64,000 nucleotides of DNA from Hoylesella buccalis ATCC 35310 (GTDB lineage Bacteria > Bacteroidota > Bacteroidia > Bacteroidales > Bacteroidaceae). The notes below the pieces were generated by a model. It saw nothing but the letters and a program-made list of their open reading frames with translations. It had not been told where the DNA came from and did no database searches. Location: contig NZ_CP102287.1 in NCBI RefSeq assembly GCF_025151385.1, positions 248,001 to 312,000 of the forward strand, in the 5' to 3' direction. Positions 6,380-13,799 of the stretch are shown here, piece by piece. A program made the position numbers and the translations under genes. Every line of letters begins with the position of its first letter. Positions within the stretch are counted from its first letter, which is position 1.

Positions 6380-6991
6380 CTATAACTTTTTGATAAATTT
6401 AAGCTGGAAGCCATCTGCCTTCCTTATGCCTGGTATCTTCTTTTGCAGAAAGTTCCAAGCTCTTGTGTTGTAACGATGCCACATCGTAACAGGATGGACT
6501 CGTTCTCCATCTGGAAGAATGTAGAAGTCTGCCTTTATCTTGCCTATAAGGGTATAGTTAGCTGCCTTATAAATCGTACCTGTCATCCCTGCTGACGTGT
6601 CGGCGTAGCTTATCAAGTACTTGATGTTTGGATATACTTTTTTAAGGAAATGATGAAGTAGGCTTATCACTATCGTCTCCGAATATTTTGGCATATCGTC
6701 AGAAAGCCACATTCTGTCAAATTCTCTTGTTTCGTCACAAGAATAATCTCCTTTTATTTTTGGTCTTATACCATAACCCAACTGCAATGCTCCGCTAACC
6801 TTACCCTTGTATAAGACAAGAAAAGAAAGAAACGAATTTTTTGTTACCTTATGAGAATAGTGGTGTTTCTTAATAATAGTATCAGCTTGTCCTTTCTCAC
6901 ATGATATAATTTCAATCTGTTTAGAAGGACAAGAAAATCCATTGCAGTATCCTAATAAATCAAATAGAGCAACCTTTTTAAGTTTTCTCAT
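6380..6991 (-). CDS. Mom-like DNA adenine modification protein
   Basis: A 203-residue protein resembling the Mom family (phage Mu Mom converts adenine to a carbamoylmethyl-type modification that blocks restriction). It has an acyltransferase-like layout: KKHHYSHKV near residue 42, FLVLYKGKVSGALQLGYG, EFDRMWLSDDMPKYSET, then KYLISYADTSAGMTGTIYKAANYTLIGK, and a closing MWHRYNTRAW region. Neighbouring C5 and N6/N4 methylases support a role in protecting phage DNA. The assignment rests on recalled family pattern, not on a search. Confidence 0.75.
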   Translation of the reverse strand: MRKLKKVALFDLLGYCNGFSCPSKQIEIISCEKGQADTIIKKHHYSHKVTKNSFLSFLVLYKGKVSGALQLGYGIRPKIKGDYSCDETREFDRMWLSDDMPKYSETIVISLLHHFLKKVYPNIKYLISYADTSAGMTGTIYKAANYTLIGKIKADFYILPDGERVHPVTMWHRYNTRAWNFLQKKIPGIRKADGFQLKFIKKL

Positions 6992-7017
6992 TGGTTAAAT
7001 GTTATATCAAATGCTGT

Positions 7018-7227
7018 TTACGCATATTCAAACAAATATCCTCCTTTTACAATTACCCCATATTTGCAGCTCACGCAAATCATCGAACTTGGAATATTGA
7101 GCTTCTCACTCGCTTCTTTCAAAGAAGAAAAGGTTAGCGTTTCTCCATTGCGAGTGGTGCTAACCTTTCTCCTTCTGCATTGTGCCGCATAGTAGGCACT
7201 TGCTATTTGTTTTTCTCTTCTTTTCAT
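7018..7227 (-). CDS. Small basic protein with a NUMOD1-like helix-turn-helix
   Basis: A 69-residue protein starting MKRREKQIASAYY. The segment LTFSSLKEASEKLNIPSSMICVSCK resembles the short NUMOD1-type DNA-binding helices that accompany homing endonucleases and appear alone in phages. It overlaps the gene above by ATGA, which fixes the start. No nuclease domain is present. Confidence 0.6.
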   Translation of the reverse strand: MKRREKQIASAYYAAQCRRRKVSTTRNGETLTFSSLKEASEKLNIPSSMICVSCKYGVIVKGGYLFEYA

Positions 7228-7601
7228 TTTGGTAACACTCTTACAAAATGCAGTCCGTCTACAGTCATGTTGGTATCTAACACTCTTCTTATTCTGTAAG
7301 CACTCAGGCCTAAGTCGTAAGCACATGATTTCACGGTACCATATATCTTATCTTTCTCCACACATTTCACCCGAATACTCCAATGAGACTTAGTTAATCT
7401 TGTTCCTTCTTCGCCGTGTCTCTTCTCTTGTTCTTCGGTTAAAAACAATGGAAATTCGCAGGTTAAAACCTCTACAATCATCCCCTTATCTTTGTGTTGT
7501 TTACACCATTCCAAAGCCATAACATTATATTCTTCATAAAATGTTACGTCTCTTATTTTGCCACCACTCTCAGCAACACATACTACAATACTCTTACTCA
7601 T
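7224..7601 (-). CDS. Hypothetical phage protein (125 aa)
   Basis: The product starts MSKSIVVCVAESGGKIRDVTF. A longer frame upstream would overlap the DUF4494 gene and is rejected. The C-terminal half, YGTVKSCAYDLGLSAYRIRRVL, looks like another short helix-turn-helix of the kind in the next gene. I do not recognise a named family. It sits in a tightly packed run of small phage genes. Confidence 0.6.
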   Translation of the reverse strand: MSKSIVVCVAESGGKIRDVTFYEEYNVMALEWCKQHKDKGMIVEVLTCEFPLFLTEEQEKRHGEEGTRLTKSHWSIRVKCVEKDKIYGTVKSCAYDLGLSAYRIRRVLDTNMTVDGLHFVRVLPK

Positions 7602-7615
7602 CTCTGTTTTTCGTT

Positions 7616-8062
7616 TTATCCGTTTTCCAACACATCCACAAACCGCACTTTCGCCATGCCAGTGATTTCTGTGCCGCATCCGTCATGTAACGACAATGCT
7701 TCTGCCGTTTTCTTTCTGGCACTTTCTATACTGCTTGCTTCTACAAGTATATAGACAGTTTCTTCTTTCTCATCTCCGTTATCTGTAATATAGCATGATG
7801 ACAGCTTTACTTTGTAATAGATGCCGCAGTGTTTTTCATCATCAAAATACACTTCTTGATAGCTCGCTCTGGCTATCTTTTGAACGTCTATCTCGCCTAT
7901 CGCTACCATCGGACTTGTTTCTTCGATAATGGTGTTTTCTGCCTCGCCAAAGCTGCATGCTTCCACCACATAGCGTTCTCTTACCCGCTTCTCTACTCCA
8001 TCTTCTGTCAGCTTTTCATAGCTGACGGTGGTTTCAAACCAATTGGATGTTTTCTTTCTCAT
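7616..8062 (-). CDS. DUF4494 domain protein
   Basis: A 148-residue protein matching DUF4494, a family of Bacteroidota chromosomes and phages. It has the typical start NWFETTVSYEKLTEDGVEKRV, the YVVEACSFGEAENTIIEE stretch, ARASYQEVYFD, and a second repeat-like half with VYILVEASSIESARKK. The function is unknown. It is separated from dut by a hairpin terminator. Confidence 0.8.
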   Translation of the reverse strand: MRKKTSNWFETTVSYEKLTEDGVEKRVRERYVVEACSFGEAENTIIEETSPMVAIGEIDVQKIARASYQEVYFDDEKHCGIYYKVKLSSCYITDNGDEKEETVYILVEASSIESARKKTAEALSLHDGCGTEITGMAKVRFVDVLENG

Positions 8063-8097
8063 AATTGTTTTTTTTAGTTGTATAGTCTTTTGTAAAA

Positions 8098-8124
8098 TGG
8101 CAATAGCCGAAAAGCCATTGCCAT
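8098..8124 (-). terminator. Hairpin terminator after dut
   Basis: An ATGGCAATGGC / GCTATTGCCAT stem with a short TTTTC loop, followed on the minus strand by TTTTAC. It lies between dut and the DUF4494 gene. Confidence 0.7.
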
Positions 8125-8178
8125 CATAATTGTGTTATCCTCAATCTTTTTCCTAAAAACTATATACCTTACTTGCTT

Positions 8179-8679
8179 TTATTGACCAGTACTTCCATAT
8201 CCTCCTGCCTTGCGCTCTGTCTCGTTGAGTTCTTCTACAATGTCAAAGTCTACGGGCAGAGTAAAACCTATCTTCATCTGCGCCACTCTATCCCCAACCT
8301 TATATATAGGTAGGGTAGGGACTACATGATAGAATACAACTGACATTTCGCCCGTATAACCCTCATCTACCGTTCCTATACTGTTAGATAGTACCAATCC
8401 TGTCTTCCACACCGATGAGCGTGGACGAATGTCTATATCAAACAGCAATGGCATCTTAGAGGTATCTATGCTCACATACTCTCGTACCTTGTCGTTGCCT
8501 ATCTCTAACACGTACTCCTCGCCACGCTCTATCTGCATGGCGATACCAAAACCATACTTATACACGTTTGGAGCTATCTCCTCGCATGATGTGGCGTACA
8601 GATCAAAGCAGAAATCATCCGCATGTTTCTTATAAGGCAACTTTGCGTTGCTCGACAGCTTCTTAATCTTTATCTTCAC
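8179..8679 (-). CDS. dut: dUTP diphosphatase
   Basis: A 166-residue dUTPase, which hydrolyses dUTP to dUMP and PPi, keeps uracil out of DNA and feeds thymidylate synthesis. The five trimeric-dUTPase motifs are visible: FDLYA (about 26-30), RPRSSVWKTG, NSIGTVDEGYTGE, GDRVAQM and GGYGSTG. An insertion between motifs 1 and 2 makes it slightly longer than usual. The C-terminal arm lacks the common RGxGGFGS arginine spacing but keeps GGYGSTG. The substrate link to ThyX, four genes upstream, fits phage nucleotide metabolism. Confidence 0.93.
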   Translation of the reverse strand: MKIKIKKLSSNAKLPYKKHADDFCFDLYATSCEEIAPNVYKYGFGIAMQIERGEEYVLEIGNDKVREYVSIDTSKMPLLFDIDIRPRSSVWKTGLVLSNSIGTVDEGYTGEMSVVFYHVVPTLPIYKVGDRVAQMKIGFTLPVDFDIVEELNETERKAGGYGSTGQ

Positions 8680-9136
8680 GGTGTTCCACTCCTTTCCACT
8701 CTAATTTTAATGGCATTCCTGTTTGCTTGTAAAACGAACGTTGCAACTCATGTATGAATGGACCTTCCAATGTGTCTATATAACTTTCGTCTGCATTTTT
8801 ATAGAACAACACTTTATTTGGTAATCCAAACAATATCGAATATTCCTTATAAAGTAACAACCATTCGTAGCCTTCGTTAGCTTTTTTCATAAAGCCAAAT
8901 CCTTCGAGTATCTCTTCATTGACCTTTATTCCATAAATGTCTTTGTCATAACTTTCCATTGGCTCAAACTCCGAATATCTCTCATTGTCAAAGCCTAAAT
9001 TCAAACTTCCGTCAGCGAAAATGTCTTTCACCACCAACGGACAGCTCATCCTTTTTGCTATTCCACTGTACTCTTGCACCCAATCACCAACATGGATGTC
9101 GTTCAATGTCAAATGTTCATTTTCTCTCATATTCAT
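8663..9136 (-). CDS. Hypothetical phage protein (157 aa)
   Basis: The product resembles the conserved Bacteroidota phage proteins that begin with LTLNDIHVGDWVQ and contain an IYGIKVNEEILEGFGFMK stretch followed by a WLLLYKEYSI segment and FIHELQ. No function is known. It overlaps the start of dut by 17 bases. It is the first gene after the tRNA. Confidence 0.65.
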   Translation of the reverse strand: MNMRENEHLTLNDIHVGDWVQEYSGIAKRMSCPLVVKDIFADGSLNLGFDNERYSEFEPMESYDKDIYGIKVNEEILEGFGFMKKANEGYEWLLLYKEYSILFGLPNKVLFYKNADESYIDTLEGPFIHELQRSFYKQTGMPLKLEWKGVEHREDKD

Positions 9137-9160
9137 TTTTATTTATGGTTTTCATTGTTG

Positions 9161-9265
9161 TGGAATGGGCAGGGGTCGAACCTGCAATGAGACCGTTTGT
9201 TGCAAGTCGGCTTCTCATAACGTGCGCGCTATCCTCGTTGCGTCTACCATTTCCGCCACCATTCC
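9161..9265 (-). tRNA. Atypical tRNA gene with Leu-type features (105 nt)
   Basis: The acceptor stem is perfect (GGAATGG pairs with CCATTCC). The D-arm GGCGGAAATGGTAGACGC and the T-arm GCAGG-TTCGACC-CCTGC are textbook. Between them lie two hairpins instead of a normal anticodon arm plus a class II variable arm. One is AACGAG / CACGTT with an A-A mismatch and a nine-base loop. The other has an ATGAGA / TCTCAT stem and a long loop. At 105 nt it is about 20 nt longer than a usual tRNA-Leu, and the anticodon is not clear. It may be a specialised phage tRNA or a decayed one. Confidence 0.65.
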
Positions 9266-9267
9266 AA

Positions 9268-9295
9268 ATAAAAAAGTGAGGGACGCTTCCCTCAC
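9268..9295 (-). terminator. Intrinsic terminator after the truncated methyltransferase
   Basis: A perfect GTGAGGGA / TCCCTCAC stem with an AGCG loop is followed on the minus strand by TTTTTTATT. It lies three bases before the tRNA and so separates the tRNA from the upstream replication genes. Confidence 0.85.
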
Positions 9296-9331
9296 AATGG
9301 AAATAAAAGTAAAAATATTCGCCCTCACGGG

Positions 9332-9694
9332 TTAATGTATTCTATGTTGTTTTATTTGTTTTATTACTAACCGATAAGGTGGATTGGTTATCACATCACC
9401 ATTCCATAACGTATTGTCAACACTCAAGAAGTCTGCCACATCGCCATAACCTCTATCTACCAAATCTCTGCTTACCACATGGTAGCCGTTACGTTTCAGT
9501 ACCTCTGAGATATGCCCCTCACCACAGGCAGGCTCTAAGATAGAATCGCAAAAGGTTTCTATCTTCAATAGCTCTGCTACGGCTTTTGGCTCTGTCGCAT
9601 AGTAATCTTCTCGTTGTCGCTCATTGTCGCTATGGCTGCTGGCTCCAAGTGTGACAAAGGTTGATTTCTTGTTTCCTATCCAGTCCTTACTCAT
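9332..9694 (-). CDS. Truncated SAM-dependent DNA methyltransferase
   Basis: A 120-residue N-terminal part of a phage N6-adenine-type methyltransferase. It has the start DYYATEPKAVAELL, the SAM-binding motif LEPACGEGHISEVL (about residues 53-66), and catalytic DVITNPPY (about 99-106). It ends 17 residues after NPPY, while relatives continue for about another 100 residues. A strong terminator and a tRNA follow at once. This may be a deletion scar. Binding residues are present, but a functional fold is doubtful. Confidence 0.7.
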   Translation of the reverse strand: MSKDWIGNKKSTFVTLGASSHSDNERQREDYYATEPKAVAELLKIETFCDSILEPACGEGHISEVLKRNGYHVVSRDLVDRGYGDVADFLSVDNTLWNGDVITNPPYRLVIKQIKQHRIH

Positions 9695-9963
9695 TTGTCT
9701 GAAAGATATGCTTCTACACTTACCAACTGACCGTCCTTATTTCGTTCGTGATTTCTAAACCTAATGTAATCGAAACGAGAAGAAATAAAACTGTCAATTG
9801 CTTTATCACTGCTCATCAATAGGTTTATAACGGCTTGGTCGTAAATGACATGTTCTTTTGTTTTTGCTTTGAAAAAGCCATAATCACGAAGCTGACATAA
9901 CAACTGCAACCTTGCCATCCGCCTGATAACGCATGGTATCATGTCTTCAACTTTCTGCATCAT
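9691..9963 (-). CDS. Hypothetical phage protein (90 aa)
   Basis: It starts MMQKVEDMIPCVIRRMARLQLL inside the last codons of thyX and ends with an ATGA overlap onto the next gene, so the three are coupled. It is a helical protein with SSRFDYIRFRNHERNKDGQLVSVEAYLSDK at the end. I do not recognise a family. A longer frame beginning at 10053 is rejected because it only shadows thyX. Confidence 0.55.
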   Translation of the reverse strand: MMQKVEDMIPCVIRRMARLQLLCQLRDYGFFKAKTKEHVIYDQAVINLLMSSDKAIDSFISSRFDYIRFRNHERNKDGQLVSVEAYLSDK

Positions 9964-10759
9964 ATTGCTCTTCTTCTTCGTAAATAATTTCTTTCGCCTT
10001 TTCCGCCAAAAACCTTGCGTCAGGATGTGCGTCATTGGCACAACGCAACTCAAAAAAGTTATTCCACTCTGTCCTTGTGCCTGTCATCACTAACTCGGTT
10101 TTCATACCTAACGGCAACAAGTCCCTGGCTATTTCTGGTTTTACTTTGCTCTCCGAAAGTTCCATATACCAATGCTCTGCATAGCGCATCGCCTTTTTCC
10201 ATTGGAGATATTGTACGGTATTTGGCTTTATTGCTGTAGGTATCACGCATTCTATCTGCCCACCAAAGCGACCTTTACTGTAATTACACCATCGGGTACT
10301 CTCTTGCACAAAACTAAAATGCCTATGCCGCACAAACTCGTTGGCGATAGCTCTTGATGTGATGAACGATAGGGTGTATCTGCGCTCATGAAGTTGAGTT
10401 GGCTCACATAGGTATTGCAAGTCATCATCCCATCCGTTTTCAACGATCACTCTATAGTTTGTCGTTATGTATTTGCGATTGTCTTGTATTTGATTACCAC
10501 CGCATACAATTGAATATGGATTGTTCATATACTTCAAACTAACGCTTTTTGATGTCGTACACAGGTATATCGTCCCATGCTCAAAAACGGCATTGTGCCT
10601 TTTCTCTTTCAGCATCTCAACAAAGCGGTCGGCACTCCCATCGTGTATCTTATTTACAGACTTGTAGGCTGTCCGCCCAGCTCTCTCTATCTGTTTCTTT
10701 ACGCCATCCATGCCTTCGGATTGACGCAAGAGTGCTACACTTGCGTTAATTGCTTTCAT
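9947..10759 (-). CDS. thyX: Flavin-dependent thymidylate synthase
   Basis: A 270-residue ThyX that makes dTMP from dUMP with FAD, NADPH and methylene-THF. The family signature RHRxxS-x-x-x-x-S-x-R appears as RHRHFSFVQESTRW (about residues 144-157). NEFVRHRH precedes it, and the DLLPLGMKTELVMTGT region follows, with the RTEWNNFFELR substrate-binding helix. It overlaps the alpha-CTD-like gene upstream by 14 bases. Together with dut it supplies dTTP during phage replication. Confidence 0.95.
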   Translation of the reverse strand: MKAINASVALLRQSEGMDGVKKQIERAGRTAYKSVNKIHDGSADRFVEMLKEKRHNAVFEHGTIYLCTTSKSVSLKYMNNPYSIVCGGNQIQDNRKYITTNYRVIVENGWDDDLQYLCEPTQLHERRYTLSFITSRAIANEFVRHRHFSFVQESTRWCNYSKGRFGGQIECVIPTAIKPNTVQYLQWKKAMRYAEHWYMELSESKVKPEIARDLLPLGMKTELVMTGTRTEWNNFFELRCANDAHPDARFLAEKAKEIIYEEEEQYDAES

Positions 10760-10991
10760 GCGCTGTTTCTTTTATTTGTTTGTCGTATTGATGGGTATGC
10801 AGTAAGTTGTGTTCTTTTGCATAGTTATAAAGTTCATTCACGCATGCGTCACCAAGGTTTGGTATGCGTTTCAACTTACTAATTGGCATATTCAATGCTT
10901 TATACACGGTTTTAATCCCAGCCGCAGCAAGTGCGTTGGTCAGCCTTACAGAAAAACCTGCGTTTCTAATCATTTTATCATTCTTTCTCAT
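10746..10991 (-). CDS. Small helix-hairpin-helix protein resembling the RNA polymerase alpha C-terminal domain
   Basis: An 81-residue protein made almost entirely of one domain. Its segment RLTNALAAAGIKTVYKALNMPISKLKRIPNLGDACVNELYNY (given in parts: RLTNALAAAGIKTVYKALNM, then KLKRIPNLGDACVNEL) follows the alpha-CTD layout of L-x-x-x-G-I-x-T-hydrophobic, then K-x-R-N-L-G-x-x-x-x-x-E-hydrophobic. Such a free domain could bind DNA or contact host RNA polymerase partners. The role is inference. It lies between dnaB and thyX. Confidence 0.6.
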   Translation of the reverse strand: MRKNDKMIRNAGFSVRLTNALAAAGIKTVYKALNMPISKLKRIPNLGDACVNELYNYAKEHNLLHTHQYDKQIKETAHESN

Positions 10992-11014
10992 ATCTATATC
11001 TTTTTTTTATTATG

Positions 11015-12424
11015 TCAAAATGGTAATGCTCCTTTCTCTGGTGGGATAAAAGCTAAATCGTCTTTCTTGGCTTTTGTATTTCCCATGTTATCCTGCGGCA
11101 TCACTGAAAATTCTCTATCATAAAATTTCGTACTCATCGCATCAAATCCTACCAAGCAGTTTCTCGTTCCTGCATTTCTGCCTTTCGCCCATATCAACTC
11201 TGCCGTTCCTGTTACATCTCTCACATGGGGATAGTTTTTGTAGGTGGTCTTACCAACCATCTCTGGTCTATAAATGAAAAAGACATTATCCGATGCTTCT
11301 GTTATCTGACCGCTTCCTCGTAATCTTGAGGTGGTCGGGTAGGGGTCTTCCCTGTCTCTTGCTAACTGCGATAGCAAAACAACACATACGTTTTCTTTTT
11401 TTGCAGTGTTCTTCAGCACTCGTGTCACCTTGCCCAAAAATTGCTCCTGGTTGGATATTTTACCCGTTGAGCATAGTATCTGCAGGTAGTCTATCACAAA
11501 CATCTTTGCCTTGCCTTTTCTGGCATTCCTGTGTATGCTCTCGTCTATGGCTTCAAAACTACTGGTCGCCTTGTCATCAAAAAGAATGGGTAGTTTGCTC
11601 GTTGTCCTCATGGCTTCTCTCGCTTCGTCATACTGCGCATCACTCAACCGCTTGTATTGCAAGGTGCTTGAACTCAAATTCAAACGTGAGGCATTTATCC
11701 TTGACGCTAACTGCATGGCATTCATTTCCAATGAATAATACATCACAGGGATACCACGCTCTGCTGCGTTGACAGAAATATTTATTGCTAACGATGTTTT
11801 ACCAATACTCGATTCTGCGGCTATCACATTAAGGTCTGTCAACTGAAAACCGCTCACCTCGTCTATCATCTTGAAACCTGTTGGAATGGATGTGTTATTC
11901 TTTCCCTCACGGTTGTCATCTATGCGCTGTAACAATGAGCCGTTCACAGCCGCCAAACTTTTTACTGGCTCTATGCCTGTGTCAGTGTCCGATAATATGG
12001 AAGACAGTTGTTGCTTGAGTTCGTCTACACTGACGGTCATGTCTATACCTGACAGGATGAGTTTCTGCCCAAACTGCCAATAGCTTCTGCGTAGCTGCAA
12101 TTCTCGTAACAGATACACATTTTGTAAAAAGGTGACATCGGTCACAACCTTTGAGCTTACTTCCACTATCTCAAACGGTTGCCATAATGTTGCGTCCTTC
12201 TGCACCATATAATATTGACTGACGCTTATGATGTCGGCTATCTTCTCATTCAGGATAAGTGTTTCTATGCAGTGGTAAAGACTTTTGTTTTTTGCCCCCC
12301 AGAACAACTTCTCACATAACAAACCGTCTGCACGATAATAATTCTCGTTGTTGACAAGCAAGGCTCCTAACACAGCTTCCTCTGCGTCATCGTTATGTAA
12401 TAAAACGTGATTGTCTTGTTTCAT
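11015..12424 (-). CDS. dnaB: Replicative DNA helicase, DnaB family
   Basis: A 469-residue hexameric 5'-3' helicase. The N-terminal domain (EEAVLGALLVNNENYY) is followed by the RecA-like domain with Walker A AAESSIGKTSLAIN (about residues 198-211) and Walker B MFVIDYLQIL (about 302-311). The usual glycine that begins Walker A (GxPxxGKT) is replaced by Glu-Ser, but the Gly-Lys-Thr is kept. The start overlaps the stop of the initiator gene by ATGA, so helicase and initiator are coupled. It acts in phage DNA replication. Confidence 0.93.
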   Translation of the reverse strand: MKQDNHVLLHNDDAEEAVLGALLVNNENYYRADGLLCEKLFWGAKNKSLYHCIETLILNEKIADIISVSQYYMVQKDATLWQPFEIVEVSSKVVTDVTFLQNVYLLRELQLRRSYWQFGQKLILSGIDMTVSVDELKQQLSSILSDTDTGIEPVKSLAAVNGSLLQRIDDNREGKNNTSIPTGFKMIDEVSGFQLTDLNVIAAESSIGKTSLAINISVNAAERGIPVMYYSLEMNAMQLASRINASRLNLSSSTLQYKRLSDAQYDEAREAMRTTSKLPILFDDKATSSFEAIDESIHRNARKGKAKMFVIDYLQILCSTGKISNQEQFLGKVTRVLKNTAKKENVCVVLLSQLARDREDPYPTTSRLRGSGQITEASDNVFFIYRPEMVGKTTYKNYPHVRDVTGTAELIWAKGRNAGTRNCLVGFDAMSTKFYDREFSVMPQDNMGNTKAKKDDLAFIPPEKGALPF

Positions 12425-13293
12425 CTATCATACACTCCCTCATATATCTTCTGGAAATTCCTTGGGTCAAAAATAAAATCGTAACTCGCCACAAAACCTT
12501 TCTCACCATTCAGACTTGGACTTGCAAGTACCTTCTCCATGACCAATTTTATCTGATGATACTTCAAACAATATGCAATGTTGAATTTTACTCTTCTTTC
12601 TTCTGTCAAACCTGTCCTCATGTCAACAGGCGGTATTTTCGTTCCTGCCACAAATTTATTGAAGTGGTCTACAAATTGATAAAAAAGGCTGTTCTCTCCA
12701 TCCACCAATAGGCTCGCATTAAAGTTCTTTACATTGATGCTGTCATAACCAACGGATATGGTTTCGTTCTCCCAAGTCCTTTGATTTAGAAATGTAGATA
12801 ACATTTTCCGATACTTATACTCTGTTAAGGCAACGTATTTGGGAACGAACTCGAAAACCTTTTCTTTCGTTTCCTCATCAAAAGTATTCCACTTCTTTCT
12901 TAACCTATCCTTTGGACCCTCTTTTTTCTTGTATAAATCCCATAGTTTTTCAAATGTAAAAGCTGTGCCCTTTGCTGTGCCCTTCTCAAAAAACGTAATT
13001 GAGTATTCGCTTGTATTACAGACACTTATGATTGTATTTTGCTGTGCCCTTTGCTGTGCCCTTCTTGTTTCTTGAGAGCTTAATTTTATGAGTTTTTTTT
13101 TAACCATAAAATCAATGGCATTTCGCACAACCTTTACAGATAGATTAGATACAGTAGATAGTGAGCGAATAGACAAATCGCATATTCCTTTTCTGTTGAC
13201 ATTATCTAAAATGCAAGCAAACAAGTAATAGTAATTGGCTTTCCCATCGAATTTGGTTAAAATATCTATCGGAATGCTTATATCTTTTCTCAT
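12421..13293 (-). CDS. Phage replication initiator-like winged-helix protein
   Basis: A 290-residue protein directly coupled to dnaB. The N-terminal 80 residues form a winged helix (YYYLFACILDNVNRKG, then LSIRSLSTVSNLSVKVVRNAIDFMVKKKLIKL). The middle carries KGTAKGTAFTFEKLWDLYKKK, and the C-terminal part resembles DnaD/primosome-type domains. The gene contains two perfect 25-bp repeats, 79 bp apart, that are translated in two different frames (RAQQRAQQ and KGTAKGTA). This recalls initiators such as lambda O whose genes contain the origin iterons. Origin binding and helicase loading are inferred. Confidence 0.75.
   Translation of the reverse strand: MRKDISIPIDILTKFDGKANYYYLFACILDNVNRKGICDLSIRSLSTVSNLSVKVVRNAIDFMVKKKLIKLSSQETRRAQQRAQQNTIISVCNTSEYSITFFEKGTAKGTAFTFEKLWDLYKKKEGPKDRLRKKWNTFDEETKEKVFEFVPKYVALTEYKYRKMLSTFLNQRTWENETISVGYDSINVKNFNASLLVDGENSLFYQFVDHFNKFVAGTKIPPVDMRTGLTEERRVKFNIAYCLKYHQIKLVMEKVLASPSLNGEKGFVASYDFIFDPRNFQKIYEGVYDR
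12962..12986. repeat. 25-bp direct repeat, copy 1 (candidate origin iteron)
   Basis: The sequence is two tandem 12-bp halves of TTTGCTGTGCCC type. It is identical to 13041-13065, and both copies lie inside the initiator gene. Confidence 0.85.
13041..13065. repeat. 25-bp direct repeat, copy 2 (candidate origin iteron)
   Basis: A perfect second copy of 12962-12986, with starts 79 bp apart. The spacing is not a multiple of three, so the two copies encode different peptides. Confidence 0.85.
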
Positions 13294-13339
13294 CCTTATC
13301 TCTACTGAATATTGAATAATTGGTTAATATAGTTCAATA

Positions 13340-13720
13340 TTAAAATCTAAAGAAATCATCATTATTCTCGTTGTGTCCCGTTCCAAGTTCCGTTCCATTA
13401 ACATTTGAAAGCCCCCTCAATCTCCTTATGTTACAGATAGTTATAATAGTTACGTTCCGTTCCACATTCCGTTCCATTAACACTTCCTCGACTTCTTTCG
13501 AAGATACCTTTTTTAGTGCTAAAATGTTTCCTTCGGATAATGTTTTTAGACTTCTGCTGAGGGTTGATTTGGCAAGTCCTGTTTCCTCTTCGAGGATTTT
13601 ATATGTGGTGATAAATCTCCCTTCTTTATCTGCATTCCTTATAAGATAAATGAGTAGGTGTTCAAGACGATAATCAGACCCAATAACTGAAAACACATTA
13701 TCATCAAGTACTACTTTCAT
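13340..13720 (-). CDS. Small winged-helix protein, replication or regulatory
   Basis: A 126-residue protein with one winged helix (HLLIYLIRNADKEGRF, then ITTYKILEEETGLAKSTLSRSLKTLSEGNI). The tail carries MERNVERNV and NGTELGTGHNEN, encoded by a 29-bp repeat read in two frames. The repeat spacing, 79 bp, equals that in the next gene, and both proteins have a similar IIxxCN stretch between the repeats. The two genes thus look related in design. It may control replication start or autoregulate. Confidence 0.65.
   Translation of the reverse strand: MKVVLDDNVFSVIGSDYRLEHLLIYLIRNADKEGRFITTYKILEEETGLAKSTLSRSLKTLSEGNILALKKVSSKEVEEVLMERNVERNVTIITICNIRRLRGLSNVNGTELGTGHNENNDDFFRF
13375..13403. repeat. 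29-bp direct repeat, copy 1
   Basis: It differs from 13454-13482 at three positions. The shared 16-bp core is TTCCGTTCCATTAACA. It lies inside the small winged-helix gene. Confidence 0.8.
13454..13482. repeat. 29-bp direct repeat, copy 2
   Basis: Second copy of 13375-13403, with starts 79 bp apart, the same distance as the repeat pair in the neighbouring initiator gene. Confidence 0.8.
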
Positions 13721-13799
13721 TTCTTATTATAGTATAGTTCAAATTTACAGATATTGATACGACAGGTTCAATCTTAATCTAACATTTAATTACGCTCCA

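Noticed and set aside
9964..10053. Upstream start of the 9691-9963 gene at 10053
   Set aside because: The extra residues only shadow thyX; the inner MMQKVED start fits the overlap pattern.
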